A DNA stretch of 64,000 bases from Qipengyuania marincola (GTDB lineage Bacteria; Pseudomonadota; Alphaproteobacteria; Sphingomonadales; Sphingomonadaceae), in NCBI RefSeq assembly GCF_029688625.1, contig NZ_JARULC010000004.1, positions 102,574 through 166,573 of the forward strand. The letters run 5' to 3'. Under the pieces are notes generated by a model. That model was not told the DNA's origin and ran no database searches. It saw nothing but the letters and a program-made list of their open reading frames with translations. The position numbers and the translations under genes are program-made. Shown piece by piece: positions 1 through 9,533 of the stretch (position 1 is its first letter; each line of letters begins with the position of its first letter).

Positions 1-1
1 C

Positions 2-544
2 ATCAAGATGGCCGGGAAAACCGGCACGGCTCAGGTCGTGTCGCTGAGCATTTCGGACGGCAAGACCGGTCCGTGGAAGTACCGCGACCATGGCCTGTTT
101 GTGTTCTTCGCCCCGTTCGACAAACCCAAATATGCCGGCGCGGTGGTAATCGAGCATGGCGGGGGCTCGGGTGCAGCCTATCCGATCGCGCGCGACGTGA
201 TGACCTTCATGTTCGACCCGGCCAAGGGCATGGAGGCCCTGCGTCCGCTTGAGGAGCAATGGGGCGGCACGGCGCAGGAGCGCCTCGATGCGAAATATCG
301 CGCCTATGCCGCGGCGGCGGGAGAAGCGGTCCCGCCAGTGCCCGAGCGCGACGAAGATATCTTCGACCAGGTCGAAGCCGAAGCACGCGTCGCTGCCCGC
401 CAGCCCGAAGCTATTGCGCGGGAAACCAATCCCTCGCGTGTCGACACCCGGTCAGCAGAGGAAGTTTCCGAAGCCACTGCTTCCGCGCGCCCGACTTCGC
501 CCGACAGTGTTACGCAGGGCCCCGCCCCGGATAATCCTGAGTGA
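2..544 (+). CDS. mrdA: Penicillin-binding protein 2 (MrdA), C-terminal part
   Basis: This is the 3' end of a class B penicillin-binding protein, the periplasmic transpeptidase that cross-links peptidoglycan during rod-shaped elongation. The reading frame is open from the window edge. It carries the KTGTAQ box, the third active-site motif of transpeptidases, in its first dozen residues, so only the end of the catalytic domain is present. After about residue 95 the protein becomes a low-complexity Ala/Glu/Pro-rich tail of roughly 80 residues. It overlaps rodA by the four bases GTGA, the usual mrdA-rodA order, so it works with RodA in the elongasome. The SEDS neighbour is the main reason to prefer PBP2 over other class B PBPs. 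Confidence 0.9.
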   Translation: MKMAGKTGTAQVVSLSISDGKTGPWKYRDHGLFVFFAPFDKPKYAGAVVIEHGGGSGAAYPIARDVMTFMFDPAKGMEALRPLEEQWGGTAQERLDAKYRAYAAAAGEAVPPVPERDEDIFDQVEAEARVAARQPEAIARETNPSRVDTRSAEEVSEATASARPTSPDSVTQGPAPDNPE

Positions 545-1659
545 GCGGCATCGTCCCGGATCCGATAGCCCGCCAGCCCTGGCGGATGCTTTTCCCGTTA
601 TTCGTGCTCATCGGGTTCGGCGCGCTGGTGCTGTATTCGGCAGCAGGTGGATCGTGGACCCCTTACGCATCTTCGCATGTCGTGCGCTTTCTCGTTTTCC
701 TGCCGATGGCTTTCGTCATCAGTCGGTTCACGCGCGAGCTGGCGCAATTCTTTGCGTTCCCGATTTATGCGGTCATCATCATTATGCTGATGGCTGTCGA
801 AGCGATCGGCTTCGTCGGCGGGGGCAGCCAGCGATGGCTAGACCTTGGTTTCATGCAGCTGCAGCCGTCGGAGCTGATGAAGCCGGGCCTCGTCCTGGTG
901 CTGGCACGATTCTATGCCAATCTGCCCATCGGCCTCATCCCGACCTGGCGTTCGGTGGTGCCAGCCGCCGCGCTCATCGGCTTTCCCGTAGCGCTGGTTC
1001 TTCTTCAGCCCGACCTCGGCACCTCGCTGGCCCTGGCCTTCGGGGGTGCGACGGTCATGTTCGTTGCGGGACTTCCCTTGCGCTGGTTCCTCATGGCCGG
1101 CGCGGCTGCGGCCGTCCTCGCACCGCTCGCTTTCTTCTTCGGCCTTCAGCCATACCAGCAACGCCGCGTATTTACCTTTCTCGATCCCGAGAACGATCCT
1201 CTGGGCGACGGCTACCATATCACCCAGTCGAAGATCGCGATCGGCTCGGGCGGGCTGAGTGGCAAGGGTTTCAACGAAGGCTCGCAAAGCCACCTGAACT
1301 ACCTGCCTGAACCGCAGACGGATTTCATTTTTTCGACGATGGCCGAAGAATGGGGCTTCATCGGCGGGCTTGTCGTCATCGGCGCTTTCGCTATGATTTT
1401 CAGCTGGGGGCTGAAAGTCGCGCGGGATAGCCAGGACAGGTTCGGCAAGCTGCTCGCCACGGGCATGACGGCGACGATCTTCTTCTACGTCGCCATCAAT
1501 CTGATGATGGTAATGGGGCTTGCTCCAGTCGTCGGTATCCCCCTGCCTTTCATGAGCCACGGCGGCAGTTCGATGATGACCAACATGATCTGTATCGGAT
1601 CGCTGATGATGGTTGCCCGCTGGAACCGCAAGGCGCCGAGAACCGGGCTGATCTCTTAA
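541..1659 (+). CDS. rodA: Rod-shape-determining protein RodA (SEDS glycosyltransferase)
   Basis: This is a polytopic inner-membrane SEDS-family peptidoglycan polymerase of 372 residues, a normal length for RodA. Hydrophobic segments run through the whole protein. The family signatures QPDLGTSL (mid-protein) and GIPLPFMSHGGSS (near the C-terminus) are present. The start is GTG at 541, overlapping the mrdA stop as GTGA, which implies translational coupling. SEDS polymerases pair with class B PBPs, and its partner PBP2 is immediately upstream. FtsW is the alternative, but the mrdA context and absence of division genes favour RodA. Confidence 0.95.
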   Translation: MSGIVPDPIARQPWRMLFPLFVLIGFGALVLYSAAGGSWTPYASSHVVRFLVFLPMAFVISRFTRELAQFFAFPIYAVIIIMLMAVEAIGFVGGGSQRWLDLGFMQLQPSELMKPGLVLVLARFYANLPIGLIPTWRSVVPAAALIGFPVALVLLQPDLGTSLALAFGGATVMFVAGLPLRWFLMAGAAAAVLAPLAFFFGLQPYQQRRVFTFLDPENDPLGDGYHITQSKIAIGSGGLSGKGFNEGSQSHLNYLPEPQTDFIFSTMAEEWGFIGGLVVIGAFAMIFSWGLKVARDSQDRFGKLLATGMTATIFFYVAINLMMVMGLAPVVGIPLPFMSHGGSSMMTNMICIGSLMMVARWNRKAPRTGLIS

Positions 1660-1665
1660 ATCCTG

Positions 1666-2376
1666 TCAAAGGCGCACGAGGTTCATTTTCAGCGCCTTGA
1701 CCACTGCCCCGATCCGGGTGCTGGTATCGAGCTTGTCATAAAGGCGCTTGGTGTAAGTCCTCACCGTGTCGGGCGACAGGTTGAGGATCGTACCGATGTC
1801 GCCGATCGACTTGCCACGCATGAGCCATTCGAGCACTTCGGATTCGCGATCCGATAGTGACGGTTCCGCGTTGTTCCGAGCGAGTAACCGACTAACCCGT
1901 TTCTGCGCGGCCTGCGCAACAGCCCTGATCTCGCGCGCCGCATCCACGTCCTCGGGCTCCATAACGCGGCCGAAATCATAACTTGCATAGGCCTCGCGTC
2001 CGCCAGCACCATAGAGCGGCACGCCGAAACCATGAACCAGGCCGTGTTCGCGCATCGCGCTGAAATAGGCTTCCTCCTCGGGTGTGTTCTCTTCCAGCGC
2101 GATGGCATCGAGCCAGCTCATTGCTTCGCCGTGACGAAGCGTGCGCGCCGGTATCGGGTCGTGACGGCGAAACTCGCAGTCCTGGTAGAGCGTCAGCCAT
2201 TCGCCCGAAAATCCTTCGGCGTAAATCGTTGTGCTTTCCGATACCGGCGCATCGAGGACCGGTGTGAAATGGTAGCTCTGGCGCACCACCCCGCGCGAAC
2301 GCGCGAAATCGCGGACGAAGATCAGCAGTTCGCCAACGTCGTCCAGCTTTTCGATTTGCTCCAATGCAGTCTTCAC
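1666..2376 (-). CDS. LuxR-family quorum-sensing receptor (luxI-less)
   Basis: This transcriptional regulator of about 236 residues has an N-terminal autoinducer-binding domain (about residues 15-160) and a C-terminal LuxR helix-turn-helix (DRESEVLEWLMRGKSIGDI). Four acyl-homoserine-lactone pocket residues are present with exact TraR spacing: W60, Y64, D73 and W88 correspond to TraR W57, Y61, D70 and W85. The GTG at 2376 is preferred because GGGGAGA lies about 7 bases upstream; the frame stays open to 2568 but those extra residues look non-coding. No luxI is nearby, so it is a solo receptor in this window. It is divergent from a small unknown gene and convergent with rodA. Confidence 0.9.
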   Translation of the reverse strand: MKTALEQIEKLDDVGELLIFVRDFARSRGVVRQSYHFTPVLDAPVSESTTIYAEGFSGEWLTLYQDCEFRRHDPIPARTLRHGEAMSWLDAIALEENTPEEEAYFSAMREHGLVHGFGVPLYGAGGREAYASYDFGRVMEPEDVDAAREIRAVAQAAQKRVSRLLARNNAEPSLSDRESEVLEWLMRGKSIGDIGTILNLSPDTVRTYTKRLYDKLDTSTRIGAVVKALKMNLVRL

Positions 2377-2500
2377 GGCGCACTCTCCCCAGCGCAGGGA
2401 ACGTCCCCCGACCATGCGACTTTCGGGAGGCCGACGGGCAAAATACATGCGCGCTCTGGATCGAGCAACACAGCCGATCGACAAGCGAAAGGCCGCCTCG

Positions 2501-2806
2501 GTGACAGATTTTAAGTCTCTTGCGTCCTCAACCCTCCGGCTGGCGCAAGGCAATGATGGTGATCGCACCGCTTGCGGTCTGGTGATCGATGCCCTGAGCG
2601 GTGCTTACGAGCATGGAAAGGTGCTAACGATCTGGGAGTTGCGGACGATCACTGGTCTGCCATTGCATGAGGTTTTCGCCGCAATTCGCACGCTGGAATT
2701 TGGCGGCATCGTGTCGATCGAGCAGAACCGCGAGGATCCGTTTGCGGCAACCGTGCACCCTGCCCGCCTGCCACAAGCTTCCGCGGAGGACGGTGGCGGA
2801 CAATAG
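2501..2806 (+). CDS. Small hypothetical protein, possibly winged-helix
   Basis: I do not recognise this protein of about 101 residues. The middle (YEHGKVLTIWELRTITGLPL, then HEVFAAIRTLEFGGI) reads like a short helix-turn-helix or winged-helix fold: a helix, a turn at TGLP, then a second helix. The tail is Ala/Pro/Gly-rich. GTG at 2501 has AAAGG upstream; in-frame ATGs at 2414 and 2447 are alternative starts but lie in the shared regulatory region with the divergent luxR gene. It could be regulated by, or assist, the LuxR protein; that is inference from position only. Confidence 0.55.
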   Translation: MTDFKSLASSTLRLAQGNDGDRTACGLVIDALSGAYEHGKVLTIWELRTITGLPLHEVFAAIRTLEFGGIVSIEQNREDPFAATVHPARLPQASAEDGGGQ

Positions 2807-2904
2807 TCCGGCAAAAAGCCCTTCCAATCGCGAATAGGCCCGCTATATGAGCGCCTCGCCCGAGTCGGGGCAGCCCTCCACGGGCACGCGGCAGGCCGCA
2901 GAGT

Positions 2905-2980
<76 letters not shown>

Positions 2981-3035
2981 TTTCTTCCCTTTCTTTAGAC
3001 TGGACCCACCGCGGCTGCGTCCCGTTGCCGGGCAT

Positions 3036-3080
3036 CACATTTGATGTGCTGCAGGCCTTTCCTGTCACATTACGATGTGA
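3036..3080. promoter_or_regulatory. Two palindromic operator-like sites before ribB
   Basis: Site 1 (3036-3048) is CACAT-TTG-ATGTG and site 2 (3065-3080) is TCACAT-TACG-ATGTGA. Both fit TCACATT..GATGTG. Their centres are about 30.5 bp apart, three helical turns, so dimers would bind the same DNA face. Site 2 ends 12 bp before the ribB ATG. The RibB protein itself starts with an HTH domain, so autoregulation is an attractive guess. These are not CRP sites, which have the opposite half-site order. Confidence 0.6.
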
Positions 3081-3092
3081 TACCGGCGGTGC

Positions 3093-4331
3093 ATGAACAC
3101 GATTGAAAAGGTCCGCACCCTCGTATCGCAAGGCCTAATGACCCGCGCCGGGCTGGCCCGCGCTGCCGGGCTTCATGCCAATACGCTGAGGGACTGCACG
3201 GACGACAGCTGGAATCCCACGGCCGAGACGCTGGCCAAGCTCGAAGGATTTCTCGAGGCGAATGACGAGACGCCCGTCATCGTCGGCGCGGAAGAGATCA
3301 TCAACGAGGCGCGCAATGGCCGCATGTATATTCTCGTTGATGACGAGGATCGCGAGAACGAAGGCGATCTGATCATCCCGGCGCAAATGGCGACGCCCGA
3401 CGCGATAAACTTCATGGCGACGCATGGTCGCGGACTCATCTGCCTCGCGCTGGATCGCAAGCGGGTCGAGGCGCTGGGCCTCGAACCCATGAGCCGCGAC
3501 AATCGCGAAAGCATGCAGACCGCCTTCACCACTTCGATAGAGGCCAAGACGGGCGTCACGACAGGTATCAGCGCGGCCGACCGGGCGCGCACCGTTTCGG
3601 TTGCGATCGATGCCGGCAAGGGGCCGGACGATATCGTGACGCCAGGCCACGTATTCCCGCTCGCCGCCCGTGATGGCGGCGTTCTGGTCCGCGCCGGACA
3701 TACCGAAGCGGCAGTGGACATCTCCCGCCTTGCCGGGCTCAATCCCGCCGGTGTCATCTGCGAGATCATGAACGAGGACGGCACCATGGCGCGCCTCGAT
3801 GATCTCGTCAGTTTTGCACGCAAGCACGATATGAAGATCGGCACGATCCGGGACCTGATCGAATATCGCATGCGCAACGACCATCTTGTCGAACGCATCG
3901 CGGAGGACAAATTCGAATCCGACTATGGCGGCGCGTGGCGGATGATGACCTATCGCAACACCGTCGACGGCAGCGAATCCTACGTCCTCCAGAAGGGCGA
4001 GGTGAAGACGGGGGAACCCACCCTCGCCCGCGTTCATCCGATCTCGATTTTCGACGATGTGCTCGGTAAGCCGGGCGCGCGCAAGCGGACACTGCAGCGC
4101 GCGATGCAGGCAGTCGGCGAACACGGCTCCGGCGTCATTGTGATCATCACCGGCCGCCCGGCGACAGGCTACGGTGAGAGCGAGGCGGAACGCAATGTCG
4201 GCATCGGATCGCAAATTCTCGCCGATCTGGGCATCGAGGACATGATCCTGCTCAGCAATTCGCAGCCCAACGTTGTCGCGATCGAGGGCTACGGCCTCAC
4301 CATCGTCGACCATCGTCCCATTCCGGAGTGA
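3093..4331 (+). CDS. ribB: HTH-RibB-RibA-like fusion: DHBP synthase
   Basis: 3,4-dihydroxy-2-butanone-4-phosphate synthase converts ribulose 5-phosphate to the four-carbon precursor of riboflavin. The 412-residue protein has three parts. Residues 1-57 form a helix-turn-helix ([14 protein letters not shown], then [12 protein letters not shown]). Residues about 60-270 are RibB, with the acidic metal/substrate loop [10 protein letters not shown] at 83-92 and [10 protein letters not shown]. The rest resembles GTP cyclohydrolase II but has no cysteine at all in that part, so the zinc triad of active RibA is missing and cyclohydrolase activity is unlikely (a RibBX-type protein). The ATG at 3093 is preceded by GGCGGTG. 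RibH follows, supporting riboflavin synthesis. The N-terminal DNA-binding module is unusual. Confidence 0.9.
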   Translation: MNTIEKVRTLVSQGLMTRAGLARAAGLHANTLRDCTDDSWNPTAETLAKLEGFLEANDETPVIVGAEEIINEARNGRMYILVDDEDRENEGDLIIPAQMATPDAINFMATHGRGLICLALDRKRVEALGLEPMSRDNRESMQTAFTTSIEAKTGVTTGISAADRARTVSVAIDAGKGPDDIVTPGHVFPLAARDGGVLVRAGHTEAAVDISRLAGLNPAGVICEIMNEDGTMARLDDLVSFARKHDMKIGTIRDLIEYRMRNDHLVERIAEDKFESDYGGAWRMMTYRNTVDGSESYVLQKGEVKTGEPTLARVHPISIFDDVLGKPGARKRTLQRAMQAVGEHGSGVIVIITGRPATGYGESEAERNVGIGSQILADLGIEDMILLSNSQPNVVAIEGYGLTIVDHRPIPE

Positions 4332-4336
4332 CCCCC

Positions 4337-4756
4337 ATGGCCAAGTTCCTGATTGTCGAAGCGCGTTTCTACGACCACCTCAACGACATGCTTATCGCTG
4401 GCGCACGGGCTGCGTTGGAGCAAGCGGGTCATGATGTAGAGGTCCTGACGGTGCCGGGTGCACTCGAAATCCCGGGCGCGATCGCAATGGCGGCTGAAAG
4501 CGGGGGCTATGACGGTTTTGTCGCCATCGGCGTGGTCATTCGCGGCGAGACCTATCATTTCGAAATCGTGGCTGGTGAAAGCGCTCGCGGCATCATGGCG
4601 CTGACCATGGATGGCATCGCGATCGGGAACGGGATCCTGACGGTCGAAAACGAGGAGCAGGCTCTGGTCCGCGCCGATTCCGCCCAGAAGAACAAGGGTG
4701 GCGAGGCAGCGATGGCTGCGCTTGCCTTGCTGGACCTGCACGACCGCTTCGGCTGA
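4337..4756 (+). CDS. ribH: 6,7-dimethyl-8-ribityllumazine synthase
   Basis: Lumazine synthase condenses the RibB product with the ribitylamino-pyrimidine to give the penultimate riboflavin intermediate. The 139-residue protein has the family motifs [22 protein letters not shown] (catalytic His) and NGILTVEN, plus the phosphate-binding NKGGEAA. The ATG at 4337 is chosen because GGAG sits 8 bases before it; a GTG at 4328 would overlap the ribB stop as GTGA. It is cotranscribed with ribB. It is shorter than the icosahedral type I enzymes and may be the alphaproteobacterial decamer-forming type; that is not readable from sequence. Confidence 0.95.
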   Translation: MAKFLIVEARFYDHLNDMLIAGARAALEQAGHDVEVLTVPGALEIPGAIAMAAESGGYDGFVAIGVVIRGETYHFEIVAGESARGIMALTMDGIAIGNGILTVENEEQALVRADSAQKNKGGEAAMAALALLDLHDRFG

Positions 4757-4760
4757 CCGA

Positions 4761-5591
4761 ATGGTCGAAATCGCCGCGCTCATGATGATCGCGAGCGGGG
4801 CAATCCACGCTGTGGTCAATGCCGTGCTCAAGTCCGGCGAGGACAAGCTGGCAAGCCGCGCGCTGATCGATCTCAGCGGCGGCCTGCTGGTCTTGCCTGC
4901 AATCTTCTTCGTTGCACCGCCCGACGGTGCATGGGGCTGGTTGTTTGGTTCCCTTCTGGTCCATGCCATCTACTTTCTCGCCTTGGTCAAGGCGTTCGAG
5001 GTGGCGGACATGAGCGCCGCCTATCCGGTCATGCGCGGCACCGCGCCTGTTTTTGCCGCCATGGGCGCAGTCGCGTTTCTCGGGGACGGCGTGACCGTGC
5101 CGGTCGCGCTGGGCATGGGACTTGTGACCACCGGAATCTTCGTGAGCATCATCGGGCGCAATCTTACGCTCCCGGCCCTGTCGTACTCCCTGCTGACCGG
5201 GCTCGCCGTCGCCTGCTACACCGTGCTTGATGCAGGCGGGGTGCGCAATGCGCCGACACCTTTCAGCTATATCGCCTGGGCATTTTTCATTCTGGGTGCG
5301 GTGATCGGCGGCGTATTCGGCGCGTGGCGCGGGCGCGCCTTTGTCCACTATGCGAAAGCGAACTGGCGAAGTTGCGGTACAGCAGGGATGGCCGGAGTGG
5401 TCAGCTACGGCTTGGCAATGCTCGCCTTTTCCGTCGGTGACCTGCCGCGCCTCGCCCCGTTGCGCGAAAGCTCGATCCTCTTTGCCCTGGCAATCGCTAT
5501 CCTGTTCCTAGGCGAGCGACCCGAGCGAATGAAAATTGTCGGCGGCGCGATCATTTTCGCAGGGGTCGTGATCCTGCTGCTGGCGCGCTAG
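4761..5591 (+). CDS. EamA/DMT-family transporter
   Basis: This inner-membrane protein of 276 residues has about ten hydrophobic helices arranged as two EamA repeats. The typical helix-4 and helix-9 features are present (SAAYPVMRGTAPVFAA and ESSILFALAIAILFLGERP). The family exports or imports small metabolites, but the substrate cannot be read from sequence. It starts 4 bases after ribH, so it probably shares the riboflavin transcript. A flavin precursor would be a plausible but unproven cargo. Its stop shares a CTAG with the convergent downstream gene. Confidence 0.85.
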   Translation: MVEIAALMMIASGAIHAVVNAVLKSGEDKLASRALIDLSGGLLVLPAIFFVAPPDGAWGWLFGSLLVHAIYFLALVKAFEVADMSAAYPVMRGTAPVFAAMGAVAFLGDGVTVPVALGMGLVTTGIFVSIIGRNLTLPALSYSLLTGLAVACYTVLDAGGVRNAPTPFSYIAWAFFILGAVIGGVFGAWRGRAFVHYAKANWRSCGTAGMAGVVSYGLAMLAFSVGDLPRLAPLRESSILFALAIAILFLGERPERMKIVGGAIIFAGVVILLLAR

Positions 5592-6679
5592 GCAGCACCG
5601 TCGAGAAACTCATCGAGGCCCAGCGGCGAGAACGGCCCGATGATCAGTTGCTCGAACACCCCGATACCCTCCTCTCCGGCATTGCCGGTGACGCGAACGG
5701 GGATCTGTACATGCAGGTTCTCGGGCTGCAGTGGATCGATCGAAGCGAGATCGATATCCTCGCGTGCGACCTTGATCGGGCCATGGTAGAGGCCATGGCC
5801 CCATTCGGGATGGGTATAGCCCAGCCCCTTCATCTGGAAACGCCCCAAAGGCTCCAGTGTGACCTGCTCGGGGGCGCCGGGAAGCGCAAGGGACAAGGTC
5901 CCGCCGCTCGGCCAGCGCGTTCTTGCCGTAAGCCGCGTGCGCATGCCTCCGTGTCCTTCACGCAGTTCAGAGGCTTCGCTGCCATCCTCGGCCCAGGCCG
6001 CGCGCGTATTCCACGCTCTTCCGTGCGAGTCATTATTCACGTGGAAGAACAGGCTGCCGTTCTCGAAATTGATCGGCGTCCACTGCCAGAAAAAGCCGGG
6101 AAGCGGGTGCCCCGGCATGGGCTGGAGATCGCGTGTGCCGACGGGGCGGACACCCCAACTGCGGTCGCGGGTTCCCGTCGTGCCCTCTGCCAAATCGCGC
6201 CGGTCGCCATCGACGTCGATCCAGCCCGCATAGCGCCCGTTCTGGGTCATGCGCGTATAGTCCATGAAAGCGCGCGGCCCGATGCGATGCGTGAAGCGCG
6301 GCTCTTCGATCGGATGGGCGCGACCGGAGAAGGTTAGATCGGCCGAAATACCGTCGAAATCATCGACGACGAGCCGGAGTGCTTGCAGCGGTTCGACGAT
6401 CTCGATGCGGATCGGCCCGGCGATCAGGTCCATTCGTTCCATGCCCAGTTCGCGGCTCGCATGAATGCAGTGCTGAACTCCGTCGCGGACGACGTTGAAG
6501 TGCGCGTCGATCACGTCGAGATGCGGATAGACCCCCAGCGCCGCGGCGAAAAAGCCACTTCCGTCGGGCGCATAGCCATTGAAGAAATAGCGATCGTAGA
6601 AATTGCGATCGGTGCCGGAATAGGCGACCGGCTCGGCAGTCTGGTGAAGCGGGAATTCGTCGCCGCGGGACAAGACCAT
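5588..6679 (-). CDS. DUF7064-like lipocalin-type protein (function unknown)
   Basis: This 363-residue soluble protein has no signal peptide. Its scattered aromatic-rich beta-type segments (FFWQWTPINFENGSLFFHVNND, RSWGVRPVG) resemble the two-domain lipocalin-like family near hydroxyneurosporene synthase / DUF7064; I recognise this only at fold level. RDRSWGVRP is the kind of motif that family conserves. It overlaps the upstream phosphotransferase gene by one base (TGATG), so the two are translated together and likely act in one pathway, perhaps on a hydrophobic substrate. Its stop codon shares CTAG 5588-5591 with the EamA gene. Confidence 0.65.
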   Translation of the reverse strand: MVLSRGDEFPLHQTAEPVAYSGTDRNFYDRYFFNGYAPDGSGFFAAALGVYPHLDVIDAHFNVVRDGVQHCIHASRELGMERMDLIAGPIRIEIVEPLQALRLVVDDFDGISADLTFSGRAHPIEEPRFTHRIGPRAFMDYTRMTQNGRYAGWIDVDGDRRDLAEGTTGTRDRSWGVRPVGTRDLQPMPGHPLPGFFWQWTPINFENGSLFFHVNNDSHGRAWNTRAAWAEDGSEASELREGHGGMRTRLTARTRWPSGGTLSLALPGAPEQVTLEPLGRFQMKGLGYTHPEWGHGLYHGPIKVAREDIDLASIDPLQPENLHVQIPVRVTGNAGEEGIGVFEQLIIGPFSPLGLDEFLDGAA

Positions 6680-7743
6680 CAGATCGTCTCCTTCAGGGCT
6701 GCAAGGCTGTCATGCGCGATTGCGAGGGAACAGGCCCCGCGCGCCATCGAAAGAAAGTTCGCATCGCCGCGTTCTGTTCGCTTGACGAAGGCCGCGCTGA
6801 ATACGGCGGTCGATACGCCGTGCAGAATTCCGCGGCGATAATCCTCGTGGATTTCCCTGCGTGACAAAGCCACGCCTCGCTGCGCCATTTGCGAAAGCCA
6901 GAGGTCGAGCAGTTCCTCCTCATGCCGACGCCACATCGTCTCTCCCAGACCGCAACCCATCAGATAGCCAATGTCGGTCATCGCCTTGCCAGCAGCTACG
7001 GTCTGCCAATCGAGAATTGCGATAGGTTCTGCCCCGCCGCGAATATCGAACAGCATATTGTCGAGGCGGAAGTCGCCGTGAACCACGCATTGGATGTCTG
7101 GCTCGCGGTGGAAATATATCGGGGCCAGCTCGGAGAGTTCATCGCACAGGGCCATATGATCAGCGGGGAGGGTATCGGCGTACCGATCACGAAACACTGC
7201 CTGGGCCTGCGGATACAGGGTGGCAACCGTCGCCCCGAGGTCGTCCGCCGGCTGAATCCATTCCGCTTCGAGTATATCCGCCCTTCCCCAACTCAGCGCA
7301 TGGATCGCTGCGGCCTGCCGGATGGCCTCTTGCGCTCGCTCCAGTGAGGTACCTGCGATCTGGTCGCCCTGCTCGGCCGGCCCGAGGTCTTCGAACAGCA
7401 TCGCGAACTCGCTGCCATCGGCAGTGACGTCGGCGAAATGGACACGGGGAACGCGCACCGCGAGATGCGGCGCAGCATGACGGTAGAACTCCACCTCCTT
7501 GCGATAGAGGCCGAACGTCGTGGCGGTGGCCCTGCTCGCTTCGTCGGCAGCACTGAACTTGCCAGCCATCGTGAACGGCTCGCCTTCGCCTGCGATAAAG
7601 AAACGCACGCTGTCGCCAACCTGCCCCGTACCGATCGCTTCCCAGCGAACGCTGTCGATCCGCATGCCGAGCACTTCGCCCAGCCATTGCGCGGTCACCT
7701 CGTCCGGATGGACAGGAAAATCTGCCAAGCCCCTCTCCCACAA
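6679..7743 (-). CDS. APH/ecdysteroid-kinase-like phosphotransferase
   Basis: This protein of 354 residues has the aminoglycoside-phosphotransferase / choline-kinase fold. The catalytic loop is HGDFRLDNML and the metal-binding segment ILDWQTV follows about 20 residues later. An N-terminal ATP-lobe is suggested by SVRFFIAGEGEPFTMAGKFS. The family phosphorylates hydroxyls of diverse small molecules; resistance is unlikely given the coupled DUF7064-like gene downstream (1-base overlap). A role in metabolism of a lipid or aromatic compound is inference only. Confidence 0.8.
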   Translation of the reverse strand: MWERGLADFPVHPDEVTAQWLGEVLGMRIDSVRWEAIGTGQVGDSVRFFIAGEGEPFTMAGKFSAADEASRATATTFGLYRKEVEFYRHAAPHLAVRVPRVHFADVTADGSEFAMLFEDLGPAEQGDQIAGTSLERAQEAIRQAAAIHALSWGRADILEAEWIQPADDLGATVATLYPQAQAVFRDRYADTLPADHMALCDELSELAPIYFHREPDIQCVVHGDFRLDNMLFDIRGGAEPIAILDWQTVAAGKAMTDIGYLMGCGLGETMWRRHEEELLDLWLSQMAQRGVALSRREIHEDYRRGILHGVSTAVFSAAFVKRTERGDANFLSMARGACSLAIAHDSLAALKETI

Positions 7744-7806
7744 AGAGCAGTCCTGGAACGCTAGCTGCTACGAGGCGTCGTGACAATCAGCAGCGAAAGG
7801 TCAGCC

Positions 7807-9431
<1,625 letters not shown>

Positions 9432-9440
9432 CTATGCGTC

Positions 9441-9465
9441 GGAACATCGCGGCGCAAGTTGCGTT
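9441..9465 (+). promoter_or_regulatory. EcfG-type general stress promoter
   Basis: GGAAC (9441-9445), exactly 16 bases, then CGTT (9462-9465) is a perfect match to the alphaproteobacterial general-stress sigma factor (EcfG) consensus GGAAC-N16/17-CGTT. The expected start near 9472 leaves a 5' leader of about 60 bases before the ATG at 9534. It would drive the following four-gene envelope cluster. Confidence 0.75.
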
Positions 9466-9533
9466 GCACAAAGGAACTCCCGGTCCAGAGCCGACTGGGG
9501 GGTTGTTTACGAATAGAGGGGAAGGACGAAATA

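Noticed and set aside
2981..3092. FMN riboswitch before ribB
   Set aside because: The conserved FMN aptamer blocks were not found; the region instead holds two palindromes.
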